Of a stretch of 64,000 nucleotides of DNA, positions 44,707-52,812 are shown one piece after another. A program made the position numbers and the translations under genes. The DNA lies in contig JBEIFV010000012.1 in assembly GCA_040382235.1 (NCBI GenBank), positions 8,036 through 72,035 on the forward strand, in the 5' to 3' direction. The notes under the pieces are model-generated. The model saw only the letters and a list, made by a program, of their open reading frames with translations. It searched no databases and was not told the DNA's origin. The stretch is from JAEUOS01 sp040382235 (GTDB taxonomy: Bacteria > Pseudomonadota > Gammaproteobacteria > Burkholderiales > JAEUOS01). How positions within the stretch are numbered: the stretch's first letter is position 1; each line of letters begins with the position of its first letter.

Positions 44707-45561
44707 ATGAGCTCTATCCACACAGTAGGCATCATCGGAGCCGGCACCATGGGCAACGGCATCGCGCAGGCCTGCGCGGTGGTCGGCATCAAGGCGCTGA
44801 TGATCGATATCAACGAAGCGGCGATTGAGCGCGGGCTCAAGGCCGTGTCGGGCAGCCTGGACCGCCTGGTGCGCAAGGAGAAACTCACCGAAGCGCAGAA
44901 GGCCGAGGCAATGGCGCGCATCAGCGGCTCGACCAAGATGACCGACCTGGCGCAGGCGCACTTCATCATCGAAGCCGCCACCGAGAGCGAGGACTTGAAG
45001 CGCAAGATCCTCAAGGACGTGGCCGCCATTGCGGGCGCCGACACCATCATCGCCACCAACACATCGTCGATCAGCATCACCGGGCTGGCCGCCTCGACCG
45101 GGCGCCCGGAACGCTTCATCGGCATGCATTTCTTCAACCCGGTGCCGCTGATGGCGCTGGTGGAAATCATCCGCGGCTTAGCCACCTCCGACGCCACCTT
45201 CGCCGCCACCGAGGAACTCGCCAAGCGCCTTGGCAAGACGCCCATTTGCGTGAAGAACGCACCCGGCTTCGTGGTCAACCGCATTCTTTGCCCGATGATC
45301 AACGAAGCCATCTTCGTACTGGCTGAAGGCCTGGCAACCGCGGAAGACATCGACAACGGCATGCGCCTGGGCACCAACCAGCCGATCGGCCCGCTGGCGC
45401 TGGCCGACATGATCGGCTTGGACACCATGCTCTCGGTGATGGAGGTGTTCTACGAAGGCTTCAATGACAGCAAGTACCGCCCGGCACCGTTGCTCAAGGA
45501 AATGGTCGCGGCAGGCTATCTGGGCCGCAAGACCGGGCGCGGCTTTTATCACTACAAGTAA
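44707..45561 (+). CDS. 3-hydroxybutyryl-CoA dehydrogenase
   Basis: 284-residue 3-hydroxyacyl-CoA dehydrogenase, NAD(P) dependent. NAD-binding GAGTMGNGIAQ at the N terminus, catalytic His in IGMHFFNPVPLM, and the C-terminal GLDTMLSVMEVFYE and GYLGRKTGRGFYHY. AAGGAG lies before the ATG at 44707. It may serve polyhydroxybutyrate or beta-oxidation chemistry. A strong terminator follows. Confidence 0.93.
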   Translation: MSSIHTVGIIGAGTMGNGIAQACAVVGIKALMIDINEAAIERGLKAVSGSLDRLVRKEKLTEAQKAEAMARISGSTKMTDLAQAHFIIEAATESEDLKRKILKDVAAIAGADTIIATNTSSISITGLAASTGRPERFIGMHFFNPVPLMALVEIIRGLATSDATFAATEELAKRLGKTPICVKNAPGFVVNRILCPMINEAIFVLAEGLATAEDIDNGMRLGTNQPIGPLALADMIGLDTMLSVMEVFYEGFNDSKYRPAPLLKEMVAAGYLGRKTGRGFYHYK

Positions 45562-45580
45562 GTCACGCGTGTGCAAAAGA

Positions 45581-45605
45581 AAAAGGCCGCTGAAGCGGCC
45601 TTTTT
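45581..45605. terminator. Bidirectional intrinsic terminator
   Basis: GGCCGCT/AGCGGCC 7-bp stem with a 2-base centre, preceded by A residues and followed by five T residues. It lies between the convergent dehydrogenase and metZ genes. Confidence 0.85.
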
Positions 45606-45639
45606 CCTTGTGTAACTGCCTGGTAGTCGCAGGATGCGC

Positions 45640-46833
45640 TCAGCCAAGCCCGCGCGCCAGATCGGCCTTGACGTCGACCACGCTCTCAAGCCCCACCGAA
45701 ACGCGCAGCAAGCCCTCGCCGATGCCCGCCGCCTCGCGCGCTTCGCGGCTGATACGACCGTGGGTGGTCGAGGCCGGATGGGTGATGGTGCTCTTGGTGT
45801 CACCCAGGTTGGCGGTCACCGAAATCACCTTGCAACCATCCACCACCCGCCAGGCCTCCTCACGCCCGCCCTTGACCACGAAGGACACCACCGCACCACC
45901 CAGAAACTCGCCACTGGCCGACTGCTGGCGCTGCGCCAGCGCGAACTGCGGATGCGATTCCAGCCCCGGATGCAACACCCGCTCCACGCGCGGATGGCCC
46001 TCCAGCCAGCGCGCCAGTTGCAGTGCACGCTTCGACTGCTCATGCATGCGGATCGACAAGGTTTCCATACCCTTGAGAATCACCCAGGCGTTGAAGGCGC
46101 TCATGCTGGGCCCCGCCGTGCGCAGGAAGCCATAGATCTCGCCCATCACCAGCTCGCGGCTGCCGAGTACCGCGCCGCCCAGCACCCGACCCTGACCGTC
46201 GAGGAACTTGGTGGCCGAATGGATCACGATGTCGGCGCCGAACTCGAACGGCCGCTGGATCGCCGGTGAGCAAAAACAATTGTCCACCACCAGCAAGGCG
46301 CCCGCCTTGACCGCCACCGCCTTGAGCGCGGCGATGTCGGAGATTTCCATCATCGGGTTCGATGGCGTCTCGACGAACAGCATCTTCGTATTCGGCCGCA
46401 CCGCGGCCGTCCACTCCTCGACCTTGTTGGGCGAAACGAAGGTAGTGGAAACGCCAAAGCGCCCGAGGTTCTTCTCGAACAGCGTGATCACGCTACCGAA
46501 CACGGCATTCGAGCAGATCACATGATCGCCGGCCTTGAGCAGCCCCATGGCGCAGGTGAGCACAGCCGCCATGCCTGAACTGGTGGCCACGCAGGCCTCG
46601 GCGCCTTCCAGTGCGGCCAAGCGCTCGCCGAAGGCGTCCACCGTGGGATTGGTGAAGCGCGAATACACGTTGCCCGGCGCACGGTTGGCAAAGCGCTCCG
46701 CCGCCATGGCGGCGGACTCGTGCACGAAGCTGGAGGTGAGGTACAGCCCCTCGGAGTTTTCATTGAATTCGCTGCGGTGCTGCCCGGCCCGCACCGCCCG
46801 GGTGTCAAACCCGTATTCGTATTCTTCGCTCAT
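45640..46833 (-). CDS. metZ: O-succinylhomoserine sulfhydrylase
   Basis: 397-residue PLP enzyme that makes homocysteine from O-succinylhomoserine and sulfide. PLP lysine in HSATKFLDGQGRVLGG; other features are PTVDAFGERLAALEGAEACVATSSGMAA, FVETPSNPMMEI and VDNCFCSPAIQRPFEFGAD. The ATG at 46833 has AAAGAG upstream. In many Betaproteobacteria metZ directly follows purF; here about 4.3 kb of accessory DNA separates them. A hairpin with U-run lies 21 bases upstream in the leader. Confidence 0.94.
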   Translation of the reverse strand: MSEEYEYGFDTRAVRAGQHRSEFNENSEGLYLTSSFVHESAAMAAERFANRAPGNVYSRFTNPTVDAFGERLAALEGAEACVATSSGMAAVLTCAMGLLKAGDHVICSNAVFGSVITLFEKNLGRFGVSTTFVSPNKVEEWTAAVRPNTKMLFVETPSNPMMEISDIAALKAVAVKAGALLVVDNCFCSPAIQRPFEFGADIVIHSATKFLDGQGRVLGGAVLGSRELVMGEIYGFLRTAGPSMSAFNAWVILKGMETLSIRMHEQSKRALQLARWLEGHPRVERVLHPGLESHPQFALAQRQQSASGEFLGGAVVSFVVKGGREEAWRVVDGCKVISVTANLGDTKSTITHPASTTHGRISREAREAAGIGEGLLRVSVGLESVVDVKADLARGLG

Positions 46834-46853
46834 CACAAACTCTTTCGCAAATG

Positions 46854-46890
46854 AAAAACCCGTTTCGGCACATGGCGGCGGAAACGGGTT
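46854..46890 (-). terminator. Terminator-like hairpin in the metZ leader
   Basis: Minus strand: AACCCGTTTC/GAAACGGGTT 10-bp stem with a 14-base loop, then a five-base U-run ending about 20 bases before the metZ ATG. A -10-like TATAAT lies upstream at 46980-46985. It could attenuate metZ or end transcripts from upstream genes. Confidence 0.6.
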
Positions 46891-46985
46891 CAATGAATTC
46901 TTGGACACGCTTTAGCCGCATTTGTTGGAGGCTTGGGCCCCCGCGCCCGCAAGCTGATGCTCAAATCGGCGCAGGCCGGATTATA

Positions 46986-47400
46986 GACGCTTTCGCAGGG
47001 TATAGCGCTGCCGCCGCAACGATCCCGGGCTGATCGACGGCGCCGCGACAGTGACCTGCTGAATCGATCCCGCGGTTGATGCGGCCCATGCAATTCGACC
47101 TGGAGTCTTACGACAGGTGGCGCGTGGCACACCTGGCCAGCCTCGCATCGGGCACGAACACGCGCGCCGCACGCCCCGCCTTCAGGTCGCGCACCACTTC
47201 AAGCAGCCCGGCCTCTTGCCCGACCTTGCTGCCTATACCAGCGTCTTGCCTGGCATTGGCGCTTGCTTTGAGTTTAGGCATCTGCTCGCAGCGACGCAGC
47301 GCGCCAGCGTAGTGAAACGGCCGCACGATGTGCGACGGGAAATCAATTGCGGGTTGGTGATGAAAGAGCTTCAAGTACCTGGTCTTGGTGATGGCAATGA
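46986..47400. other. Region without a supported gene
   Basis: Between the metZ leader and the higBA-like module. The longest frames (minus strand 47108-47374; plus strand 47076-47312) have no recognised domain and mutually contradictory coding signals. It is probably degraded accessory DNA. Confidence 0.4.
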
Positions 47401-47418
47401 ATTAACATGCATGTTAAT
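47401..47418. promoter_or_regulatory. Perfect 18-bp palindrome upstream of the higBA-like module
   Basis: ATTAACATGCATGTTAAT is a perfect palindrome ending 9 bases before the toxin start. Location and symmetry fit an operator for the antitoxin's helix-turn-helix domain. Confidence 0.65.
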
Positions 47419-47427
47419 ATCAGGAGC

Positions 47428-47754
47428 ATGCCTTATCGCATCGAGTTCTATAGCCCGAAGCTGCATGCTGAACTGCTGGCATGGCCTGCGGGCATAGCGG
47501 CCAGCTTCGCCGCCATTGCGTCGCGCATGGTGGAACATGGCCCCAATCTTGGCTTGCCCTACACGCGGGCGATGGGCGACGGATTGTTCGAGCTCCGGGC
47601 CAGATGGACCGAAGGCATTGGCCGCGCATTCTTTTGTACCCTGCTGGGGCGGCGCATTATCGTTCTGCACGCTTGCATCAAGAAGACGCAGAAAACGCCC
47701 TTGGCTGATCTGCGAATCGCCAGAAAACGCTTAAAGGAGTTGCATCGTGATTAA
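47428..47754 (+). CDS. HigB/RelE-type toxin
   Basis: 108-residue RelE-superfamily toxin of the phage-derived Gp49/HigB group. Recognised by IEFYSPKLHAELLAWP, the LFELRARWTEGIGRAFF strand pair and IIVLHACIKKTQKTPLADLRIA. These toxins cleave mRNA on the ribosome. The toxin precedes its antitoxin, as in higBA, and overlaps it by 8 bases. An in-frame ATG at 47407 would lie inside the palindromic operator, so the one at 47428 is preferred. Confidence 0.85.
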   Translation: MPYRIEFYSPKLHAELLAWPAGIAASFAAIASRMVEHGPNLGLPYTRAMGDGLFELRARWTEGIGRAFFCTLLGRRIIVLHACIKKTQKTPLADLRIARKRLKELHRD

Positions 47755-48082
47755 GTCGAAACAGAAAGCCGCGGACGACTCTTTCGCTCCGGTACCGTTT
47801 GATCCCGCATCTTTTATCAAACAGCGCAGCGCCAAGGACAGCGCCTTCAAACTGGCCTACTCGGCGCTGCAAGATGAATTCAGCACGCTGGACGCCCTGT
47901 TGCGTGCGCGCAAGGCCGCCGGCCTGACGCAAGCGCAGGTCGCCACGCGGATGGGCATCAACCCCGCGTCACTGGCGCGCATCGAGAGCAGTTTGGGCAG
48001 CCACAAGCATTCGCCATCGCTTGCCACGCTGCGCAAATACGCGCAAGCCTGCGGGATGCAGCTGACAATCAGCCTGCGTTGA
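47747..48082 (+). CDS. HigA-type antitoxin (XRE helix-turn-helix)
   Basis: 111-residue antitoxin. The C-terminal half carries an XRE helix-turn-helix (KAAGLTQAQVATRMGINPASLARIES) and the tail LRKYAQACGMQLTISLR is typical of this group. It starts with GTG preceded by AAAGGAG and overlaps the toxin stop. Expected to neutralise the toxin and bind the 18-bp palindrome. Confidence 0.88.
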   Translation: MIKSKQKAADDSFAPVPFDPASFIKQRSAKDSAFKLAYSALQDEFSTLDALLRARKAAGLTQAQVATRMGINPASLARIESSLGSHKHSPSLATLRKYAQACGMQLTISLR

Positions 48083-48422
48083 AGATCATTGGCCGCGGCC
48101 CAAGGCCAAATGTCTGTGCCCGCACCGCGCTCACTGACGAAGGCCGGATGCAGTTCGTCGTTCCGGCGTCTGGCAGGCAGGACCTGATTACGTGCCAAAT
48201 TGCATCACAGTCGTTCCGCTCGGTTCAGGTTGCGGTGCTCGATCCGAATGGCCTCATGTCAACCAAGCGCGGCCACGCACCGCGCCGCGTCGCGCGCATG
48301 CGCCGCAAGCCGGACTCGCCTTCGCTCGCCATGGTGTCTACGCGAATACGCCGCGGCGGCCATTGCAAGCGCTCTACGCCGGCCTGAACCGCGGTGACCA
48401 CGAAGGCATTTCGACCAAGCGC
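48083..48422. other. Region without a supported gene
   Basis: Spacer between two toxin-antitoxin modules. Frames in both directions are Arg/Pro-rich shadows without domain content. I see nothing definite. Confidence 0.4.
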
Positions 48423-48450
48423 TTTATCGTGCGATATATAATGCGATAAA
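48423..48450 (+). promoter_or_regulatory. Promoter -10 with flanking operator repeats for the phd/relE-like module
   Basis: A TATAAT box (48437-48442) is bracketed by TTTATCG (48423-48429) and CGATAAA (48444-48450). A second, tighter repeat TATCG-TG-CGATA lies at 48425-48436. Expected to bind the antitoxin. No good -35 box is visible. Confidence 0.55.
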
Positions 48451-48484
48451 CCGTGCTTGATTTTCATCCTTCCGAAGGGTTTCC

Positions 48485-48739
48485 ATGTCCCACATCAGCG
48501 CCAACGACCTCAAAACCAAGGGCATAGCCGCGATTGAACTTGCCCTCCGCACCTCGCCGGAAGCCATCGTGTCGGTACGTGGCAAGGACAAGTTCGTGGT
48601 CATGGAAATGGCGCATTATCACTACCTGCGCGAGTGCGAGCTTGACTCCGCGCTGGCGCAAACCCGCGCCGACCTGGCCGCTGGCCGCTCCGTGCAGGAA
48701 TCCCCCGAGGCCCACCTGGAACGGCTGGGCAAGTTGTAA
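48485..48739 (+). CDS. Phd/YefM-type antitoxin
   Basis: 84-residue antitoxin with the prevent-host-death signature ISANDLKTKGIAAIELAL, followed by AIVSVRGKDKFVVMEMAHYHYLREC and an extended acidic C-terminal tail (RSVQESPEAHLERL) that binds toxin. Its stop codon overlaps the toxin start (TAATG). Confidence 0.88.
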   Translation: MSHISANDLKTKGIAAIELALRTSPEAIVSVRGKDKFVVMEMAHYHYLRECELDSALAQTRADLAAGRSVQESPEAHLERLGKL

Positions 48740-49026
48740 TGCCGGCTTCTGCTCCCCATGTCCTGGTATTCACGGAGCAATACAACCGACGGGCTGCCCG
48801 GTTCCTGAAACGCCACCCGGAACTGCGCCAGCAGTACCTCAAGACACTGCAGGTGCTGGAGCTCAATCCCGCCCATCCGTCGCTGCGCCTGCACCCCTTG
48901 CGCGGCAAGCTTCTAGGCCTGCATTCGGTTTCCATCAACATGTCGTACCGCATCACGCTTGAGTTGCTGATTCAGGACGGGCGGATCATCCCGGTGAATG
49001 TGGGCGACCATGACACGGTTTATTGA
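48739..49026 (+). CDS. RelE/ParE-superfamily toxin
   Basis: 95-residue toxin: FTEQYNRRAARFLKRHPELRQQYLKTLQVLELNPAHPSLRLHPL is split here by normal family features; HSVSINMSYRITLELLI and the final VGDHDTVY resemble YafQ/RelE mRNA interferases. Translationally coupled to the antitoxin by a TAATG overlap. The last bases abut a decayed vapC fragment on the other strand. Confidence 0.86.
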   Translation: MPASAPHVLVFTEQYNRRAARFLKRHPELRQQYLKTLQVLELNPAHPSLRLHPLRGKLLGLHSVSINMSYRITLELLIQDGRIIPVNVGDHDTVY

Positions 49027-49241
49027 GCGGGCGCGGACGGATTGAACAGGTTCACCGAAAAATGGGCGAAGTCGGCGATGTTGGGTGTGACCACGAGCAG
49101 CCCGTGCTGCTGCGCGGTCGCCGCGACCATGGCGTCCTCATACAAGGCGTCGGAACGCCGATGCATCAGCTAGGTCTACGGACGGAACGCTGTGGCGGCC
49201 GGCGGCAACACGTTGTAAGCGCCCGCCAGCAAGTCCGCCCA
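49020..49241 (-). pseudogene. Truncated vapC fragment with in-frame stops
   Basis: Minus-strand frame reads WADLLAGAYNVLP...stop-T-stop-LMHRRSDALYEDAMVAATAQQHGLL...NLFNP, matching residues 64 to the end of the intact VapC at 49566-49973. Two TAG codons interrupt it and the N-terminal half, including the first active-site Asp, is absent. The DNA alignment with the intact copy covers about 220 bases. Confidence 0.8.
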
Positions 49242-49245
49242 TGAC

Positions 49246-49565
49246 GCTGAAGCCGCATTCGACGCGCGGGAACTGGCGGTATCACCATTCGACGACGCGG
49301 CGGCGCGCCCGCGCAAGCGCAGCAGCAGCCTGCGCTGACGGCGGACCGGACATGGGCGCAACCCCATTGCGGCTCGGTCATCGCGAAAGTCCGACCTGGC
49401 GTTTGAGCCTCGCGCGGCGCAGGCCCGGTATCGGGCCGTTCCGCAACGGGCAACTTCGGGCGCGCATCAAGGGTTCTGGAAAAGACCCGCAGCGACCTGC
49501 CCGACAGGCAGCCGGTTTCGCCAGGTGCCAAGGCTGCCGCGCCGCCCATGACAACGGCGCAGCGC
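49246..49565. other. Region without a supported gene
   Basis: Between the vapC fragment and the intact vapC. Long frames exist on both strands but have Arg/Ala-rich composition and no domain. The junction to the vapC fragment at 49241 is abrupt, as at a recombination point. Confidence 0.4.
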
Positions 49566-49973
49566 TCAGCGAAACTCGAACGGATTGAGCAGTTGTGCCG
49601 AAAAACGCGAAAAGTCGGCGACGTTGCGCTTCACTACGACCAGCCCGTGCTGCTGCGCGGTCGCTGCGATCATGGTGTCTTCGTGCAAGGTGTCGGAGCG
49701 CCCGTGCATCAGCTTCGCCCAAAGACGGAAGGTTGCGACGTCCATCGGCAACACGTTGTAAGCGCCGGCCAACAAATCCGCCCAGCGTTCGATTTCCTCC
49801 GCTTTGGTCGGATCTTGCTCGCGCGGGAGTTCAATGCCCGCCTGAATCTCGCCCAGGGTCACTGCGGAAAGATGCAATTCGCCTTCCGTCACCGACTCCA
49901 GCCATTTGACGACGCCGCCGTGAGGGCGCGGCCGGCGCAATTCCGAAACCACGTTGGTGTCGAGCAGATACAT
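49566..49973 (-). CDS. vapC: VapC-type PIN-domain toxin (intact)
   Basis: 135-residue PIN toxin with all acidic active-site positions: Asp5 (LLDTNVVSEL), Glu42 (TLGEIQAG), Asp99 (HEDTMIAATA) and Asp120 after Asn117 (KRNVADF). It starts 6 bases after the stop of its antitoxin gene, which is interrupted by a nonsense codon. The toxin itself looks functional. Confidence 0.88.
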   Translation of the reverse strand: MYLLDTNVVSELRRPRPHGGVVKWLESVTEGELHLSAVTLGEIQAGIELPREQDPTKAEEIERWADLLAGAYNVLPMDVATFRLWAKLMHGRSDTLHEDTMIAATAQQHGLVVVKRNVADFSRFSAQLLNPFEFR

Positions 49974-49979
49974 GCGGCG

Positions 49980-50237
49980 TCAGGCGATCGGACCCGGCTT
50001 GCGTCGCCGCGCTGTCCCTCTCGGTGGAACAAGCGTTTCGCTGCGCACCTCATCGGAAAGCGACAATTGCTTTAGTGAAGGTTTGGCAGCCGCATGGAGC
50101 CGGCGCCATTCGACGATCGGCACGAGAACGGCAGCCTCCGACCCGCGCTTGGTGACCAGTTGCGGGCCTTGCGAGAGGCAGGCTTCGAGGAATTAGCTGA
50201 AGCGTGCTCTGGCATCCTGTACAGGCCAGGTTTTCAT
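49980..50237 (-). pseudogene. Phd/YefM-type antitoxin interrupted by a nonsense codon
   Basis: The minus-strand frame starts MKTWPVQDARARFS, then TAA at codon 15 (50193-50195), then continues in frame FLEACLSQGPQLVTKRGSEAAVLVPIVEWRRLHAA to a stop at 49980. The family motif here is normally FSEFLE, so a GAA to TAA change explains it. GGAGG precedes the ATG. A GTG within VLVPIVEW might allow a shortened product to be made. It is the expected partner of the vapC at 49566-49973. Confidence 0.8.
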
Positions 50238-50254
50238 TCGGCCTCCATTAAACT

Positions 50255-50266
50255 AGTCATTTGACT
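50255..50266 (-). promoter_or_regulatory. Candidate operator of the phd/vapC module
   Basis: AGTCA-TT-TGACT is a 12-base inverted repeat 18 bases upstream of the antitoxin start, placed as for self-regulation. Confidence 0.45.
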
Positions 50267-50269
50267 GGG

Positions 50270-50929
50270 TTAACTCATTTCAGCTTTTTGCTGGTCGCGT
50301 ACCTGGTCCGCATCCACAATCACCACTCCGCGTTGTGCGCCCAGCAACACCCTGGCTGCGACTGCCGCGATCTCCTTCGAAGTCGGCGGGTGATACGCCT
50401 CCGGCATCAGTGCATGCACCTGGCGCAGCAGGAACGACGCCAGCCGTTTGCCCCAATTGCGGTGGCGCATGAACTTTTCCGGCGCCGCCGGCCGCACCAG
50501 CGCAAGCGTCTCGAAGTCGAGGGCGAACAGCTCGTACTCGGCGGTGTTCATCAGGCTTGTCCGAAAGGCGCTGGAATGGCTGTAGATGGCCACCGGCGCC
50601 ACCACGGCCAGGCGCCGCGTGCCGCCGGCGCGCACGGCGCAAGCGGTTTGCAGCAGTGCGTCGAAAGGCATGGCGTGGAAGGCTTCGTCGCGCCGGTAGA
50701 ATGAGTACTGCTCGCCGATCACCAGATAGGCGTCGTCAGCCGCGGGCAGACCTCTGAGATGGCGCAGGTCCGGGGCGGCATGCAGGTGCGGCGCGAGTTT
50801 GCGGGTGCTGGTGGGCAGCGGCAGGCGCGTCACCGCCGTGACGCGGTCGTAGGCGTCGCCGCCCAGCAGATTGTTGAGCAGGTTTTCGCCGGCGGGCCCG
50901 ACGTCGCCGAGTCTCAGGGCATGGCGCAC
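50270..50929 (-). CDS. NAD(P)-binding Rossmann-fold oxidoreductase-like protein
   Basis: 219-residue protein resembling the HTATIP2/atypical short-chain dehydrogenase group. The N terminus has a GDVGPAG nucleotide-binding loop, followed by YDRVTAVTRLPLP, a weakly kept middle, and FALDFETLALVRPAAPEKFM. The usual GxTGxxG loop is altered (GDVGPAGE) and the YxxxK motif is not obvious. GTG at 50929 is the first start; the frame stays open upstream. It lies 210 bases beyond purF. Confidence 0.65.
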   Translation of the reverse strand: MRHALRLGDVGPAGENLLNNLLGGDAYDRVTAVTRLPLPTSTRKLAPHLHAAPDLRHLRGLPAADDAYLVIGEQYSFYRRDEAFHAMPFDALLQTACAVRAGGTRRLAVVAPVAIYSHSSAFRTSLMNTAEYELFALDFETLALVRPAAPEKFMRHRNWGKRLASFLLRQVHALMPEAYHPPTSKEIAAVAARVLLGAQRGVVIVDADQVRDQQKAEMS

Positions 50930-51138
50930 CGGTGCGCCACCTGCGGCGCGCGCGGCCGCTTCGACTGCGCCTATGTGAGCAAGCGGGCTGGCTGCGATGC
51001 GTGCCTCAGGGATTGCAGGGGTTGCACGGCTTGGGTCGGGCGTGAACGGGACGCGGGATGCCGGTGGACATGGTGCGTCGGCGCCGGGCGCCGAATCGGC
51101 CCGGGATCAGCGTGCCCTGCAGGTCTGCGCCCAAGGGC

Positions 51139-52662
51139 TCAGGCTGCCGCCAGGTTCAGGCCGAGCTGCGCGCCGTCCTCTTCACCCTCGTCGCCGGTAT
51201 CGCGATGCTGGTCGCGCTGCGACTCGACGCCCGACAGGTATTCGGTGGTGACGTCACCGGTGACGTAGCAGCCTGAAAAACACGAGGCCTCGAACGAGGT
51301 GAGTCTCGGATTGAGTTCTCGCACCGCGCGCTCAAGCGCATCGAGGTCCTGGTATATCAGCTCGTCGGCGCCGATTTCGCGCGCGATCTCTTCCGGGCTG
51401 CGCTCGTTGGCGATCAGTTCGTGGCGGGTCGGCATGTCGATGCCATAGACGTTGGCGAAGCGCACCGGTGGCGCGGCGGAGGCGAAATAGACCTTGCTGG
51501 CGCCGGCCTCGCGGGCCATGTTGACGATTTCGCGCGAGGTGGTGCCGCGCACGATCGAATCATCGACGATCAGCACGTTCTTGCCCTTGAATTCAACCGC
51601 GATCGCATTGAGCTTCTGGCGCACGGTTTTCTTGCGCAGGGCCTGGCCGGGCATGATGAAGGTACGGCCGATGTAGCGGTTCTTGATGAAGCCTTCGCGG
51701 TAATCGAGCTTCAGCTTCATCGCCAGCTGCATGGCCGCCGGGCGGCTCGAATCGGGAATCGGCATGACCACGTCGATCTTCGAAGTCAATCCCAGGGCCT
51801 CGATGCGGTCGGCCAGGAATTCACCCAACTTCAGGCGCGCCGCATAGACCGAGACTCCATCGAGCGACGAGTCGGGGCGCGCCAGGTAGACGTATTCGAA
51901 AATGCAGGGGTTGAGACTCGGGTGGCGCGCACACTGCTGCGTCTTCATGTTGCCGTCCAGGTCAATGAAGACCGCCTCGCCGGGCGCCACATCGCGCACC
52001 ATCTCGAATCCCAAGCCTTCGAGCGCCACCGATTCCGAGGCCACCATGTGTTCTTCACCGAGGCCGGAATCATGGCGCCCGATACACAAGGGCCGGATGC
52101 CGAACGGGTCGCGGAAGGCCAGCAAGCCGTAGCCGGCGATCAGCGCAACAACGGCGTAAGCACCGCGCAGGCGCTCATGCACCCGCGCCACCGCCTGGAA
52201 AATTGCCGCCGGATCGAGTCGATAGTTCCTGGTAGCCTTTTCGAGCTCATGCGCGAGCACATTGAGCAGCACTTCGGAATCGGATTCGGTGTTGATGTGC
52301 CGCAGGTCCTGGCGGTACATGTCGATTTTCAGCTGCGCTGTATTGGTCAGGTTGCCGTTGTGTGCCAGCGAGATACCGAACGGTGAGTTGACATAAAAGG
52401 GCTGCGCCAGGGCGGCGTTGGAAGACGAGCCGGCGGTCGGATAGCGGCAATGGGCGATGCCGATGTTGCCGGGCAGGTCGCGCATGTTGCGGGTGCGAAA
52501 CACGTCACGCACGAAACCCATGTTCTTGTGCATGTGAAACGAGTTGTCGCTGATGGTGGCGATGCCGGCCGCATCCTGCCCGCGGTGCTGCAACAGCAGA
52601 AGCCCGTCATAGAGCAACTGGTTGACCGGGGTTTTCGCAACCACGCCTATGACACCGCACAT
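51139..52662 (-). CDS. purF: Amidophosphoribosyltransferase
   Basis: 507-residue first enzyme of purine synthesis. MCGVIGVV places the nucleophile Cys at residue 2, exposed after Met removal; LLLLQHRGQDAAGIAT, the PRPP loop VLIVDDSIVRGTTSREIV and the C-terminal YQDLDALERAVREL region are standard. It follows cvpA by about 150 bases. Confidence 0.97.
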   Translation of the reverse strand: MCGVIGVVAKTPVNQLLYDGLLLLQHRGQDAAGIATISDNSFHMHKNMGFVRDVFRTRNMRDLPGNIGIAHCRYPTAGSSSNAALAQPFYVNSPFGISLAHNGNLTNTAQLKIDMYRQDLRHINTESDSEVLLNVLAHELEKATRNYRLDPAAIFQAVARVHERLRGAYAVVALIAGYGLLAFRDPFGIRPLCIGRHDSGLGEEHMVASESVALEGLGFEMVRDVAPGEAVFIDLDGNMKTQQCARHPSLNPCIFEYVYLARPDSSLDGVSVYAARLKLGEFLADRIEALGLTSKIDVVMPIPDSSRPAAMQLAMKLKLDYREGFIKNRYIGRTFIMPGQALRKKTVRQKLNAIAVEFKGKNVLIVDDSIVRGTTSREIVNMAREAGASKVYFASAAPPVRFANVYGIDMPTRHELIANERSPEEIAREIGADELIYQDLDALERAVRELNPRLTSFEASCFSGCYVTGDVTTEYLSGVESQRDQHRDTGDEGEEDGAQLGLNLAAA

Positions 52663-52697
52663 GATGCTCTCCGGGAGAGGGTGACAACCGCGTTTAA

Positions 52698-52716
52698 GAA
52701 AACACTGAATGAGCCC
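52698..52716. repeat. Single copy of the 31.2-kb inverted-repeat arm
   Basis: GAAAACACTGAATGAGCCC matches the arm at 31160 with few differences. It lies between purF and cvpA with no matching inverted partner nearby. Confidence 0.3.
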
Positions 52717-52812
52717 CTGTGCAGCGGACTCTCGAACGGCAGTCTTCCATCAAAACAATTGACCGCACAAGCGGCTTTTGCTTCCTGCCGGCTTTTTTCG
52801 CGTTTCGGTAAA

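Noticed and set aside
47108..47374. Minus-strand frame of 88 codons between metZ and the higBA-like module
   Set aside because: No ribosome binding site, no recognised domain, and the opposite strand is equally open; treated as noncoding.
49241..49588. Plus-strand frame of 115 codons between the two vapC copies
   Set aside because: Arg/Ala/Pro-rich, no domain, and runs over the antisense of vapC.
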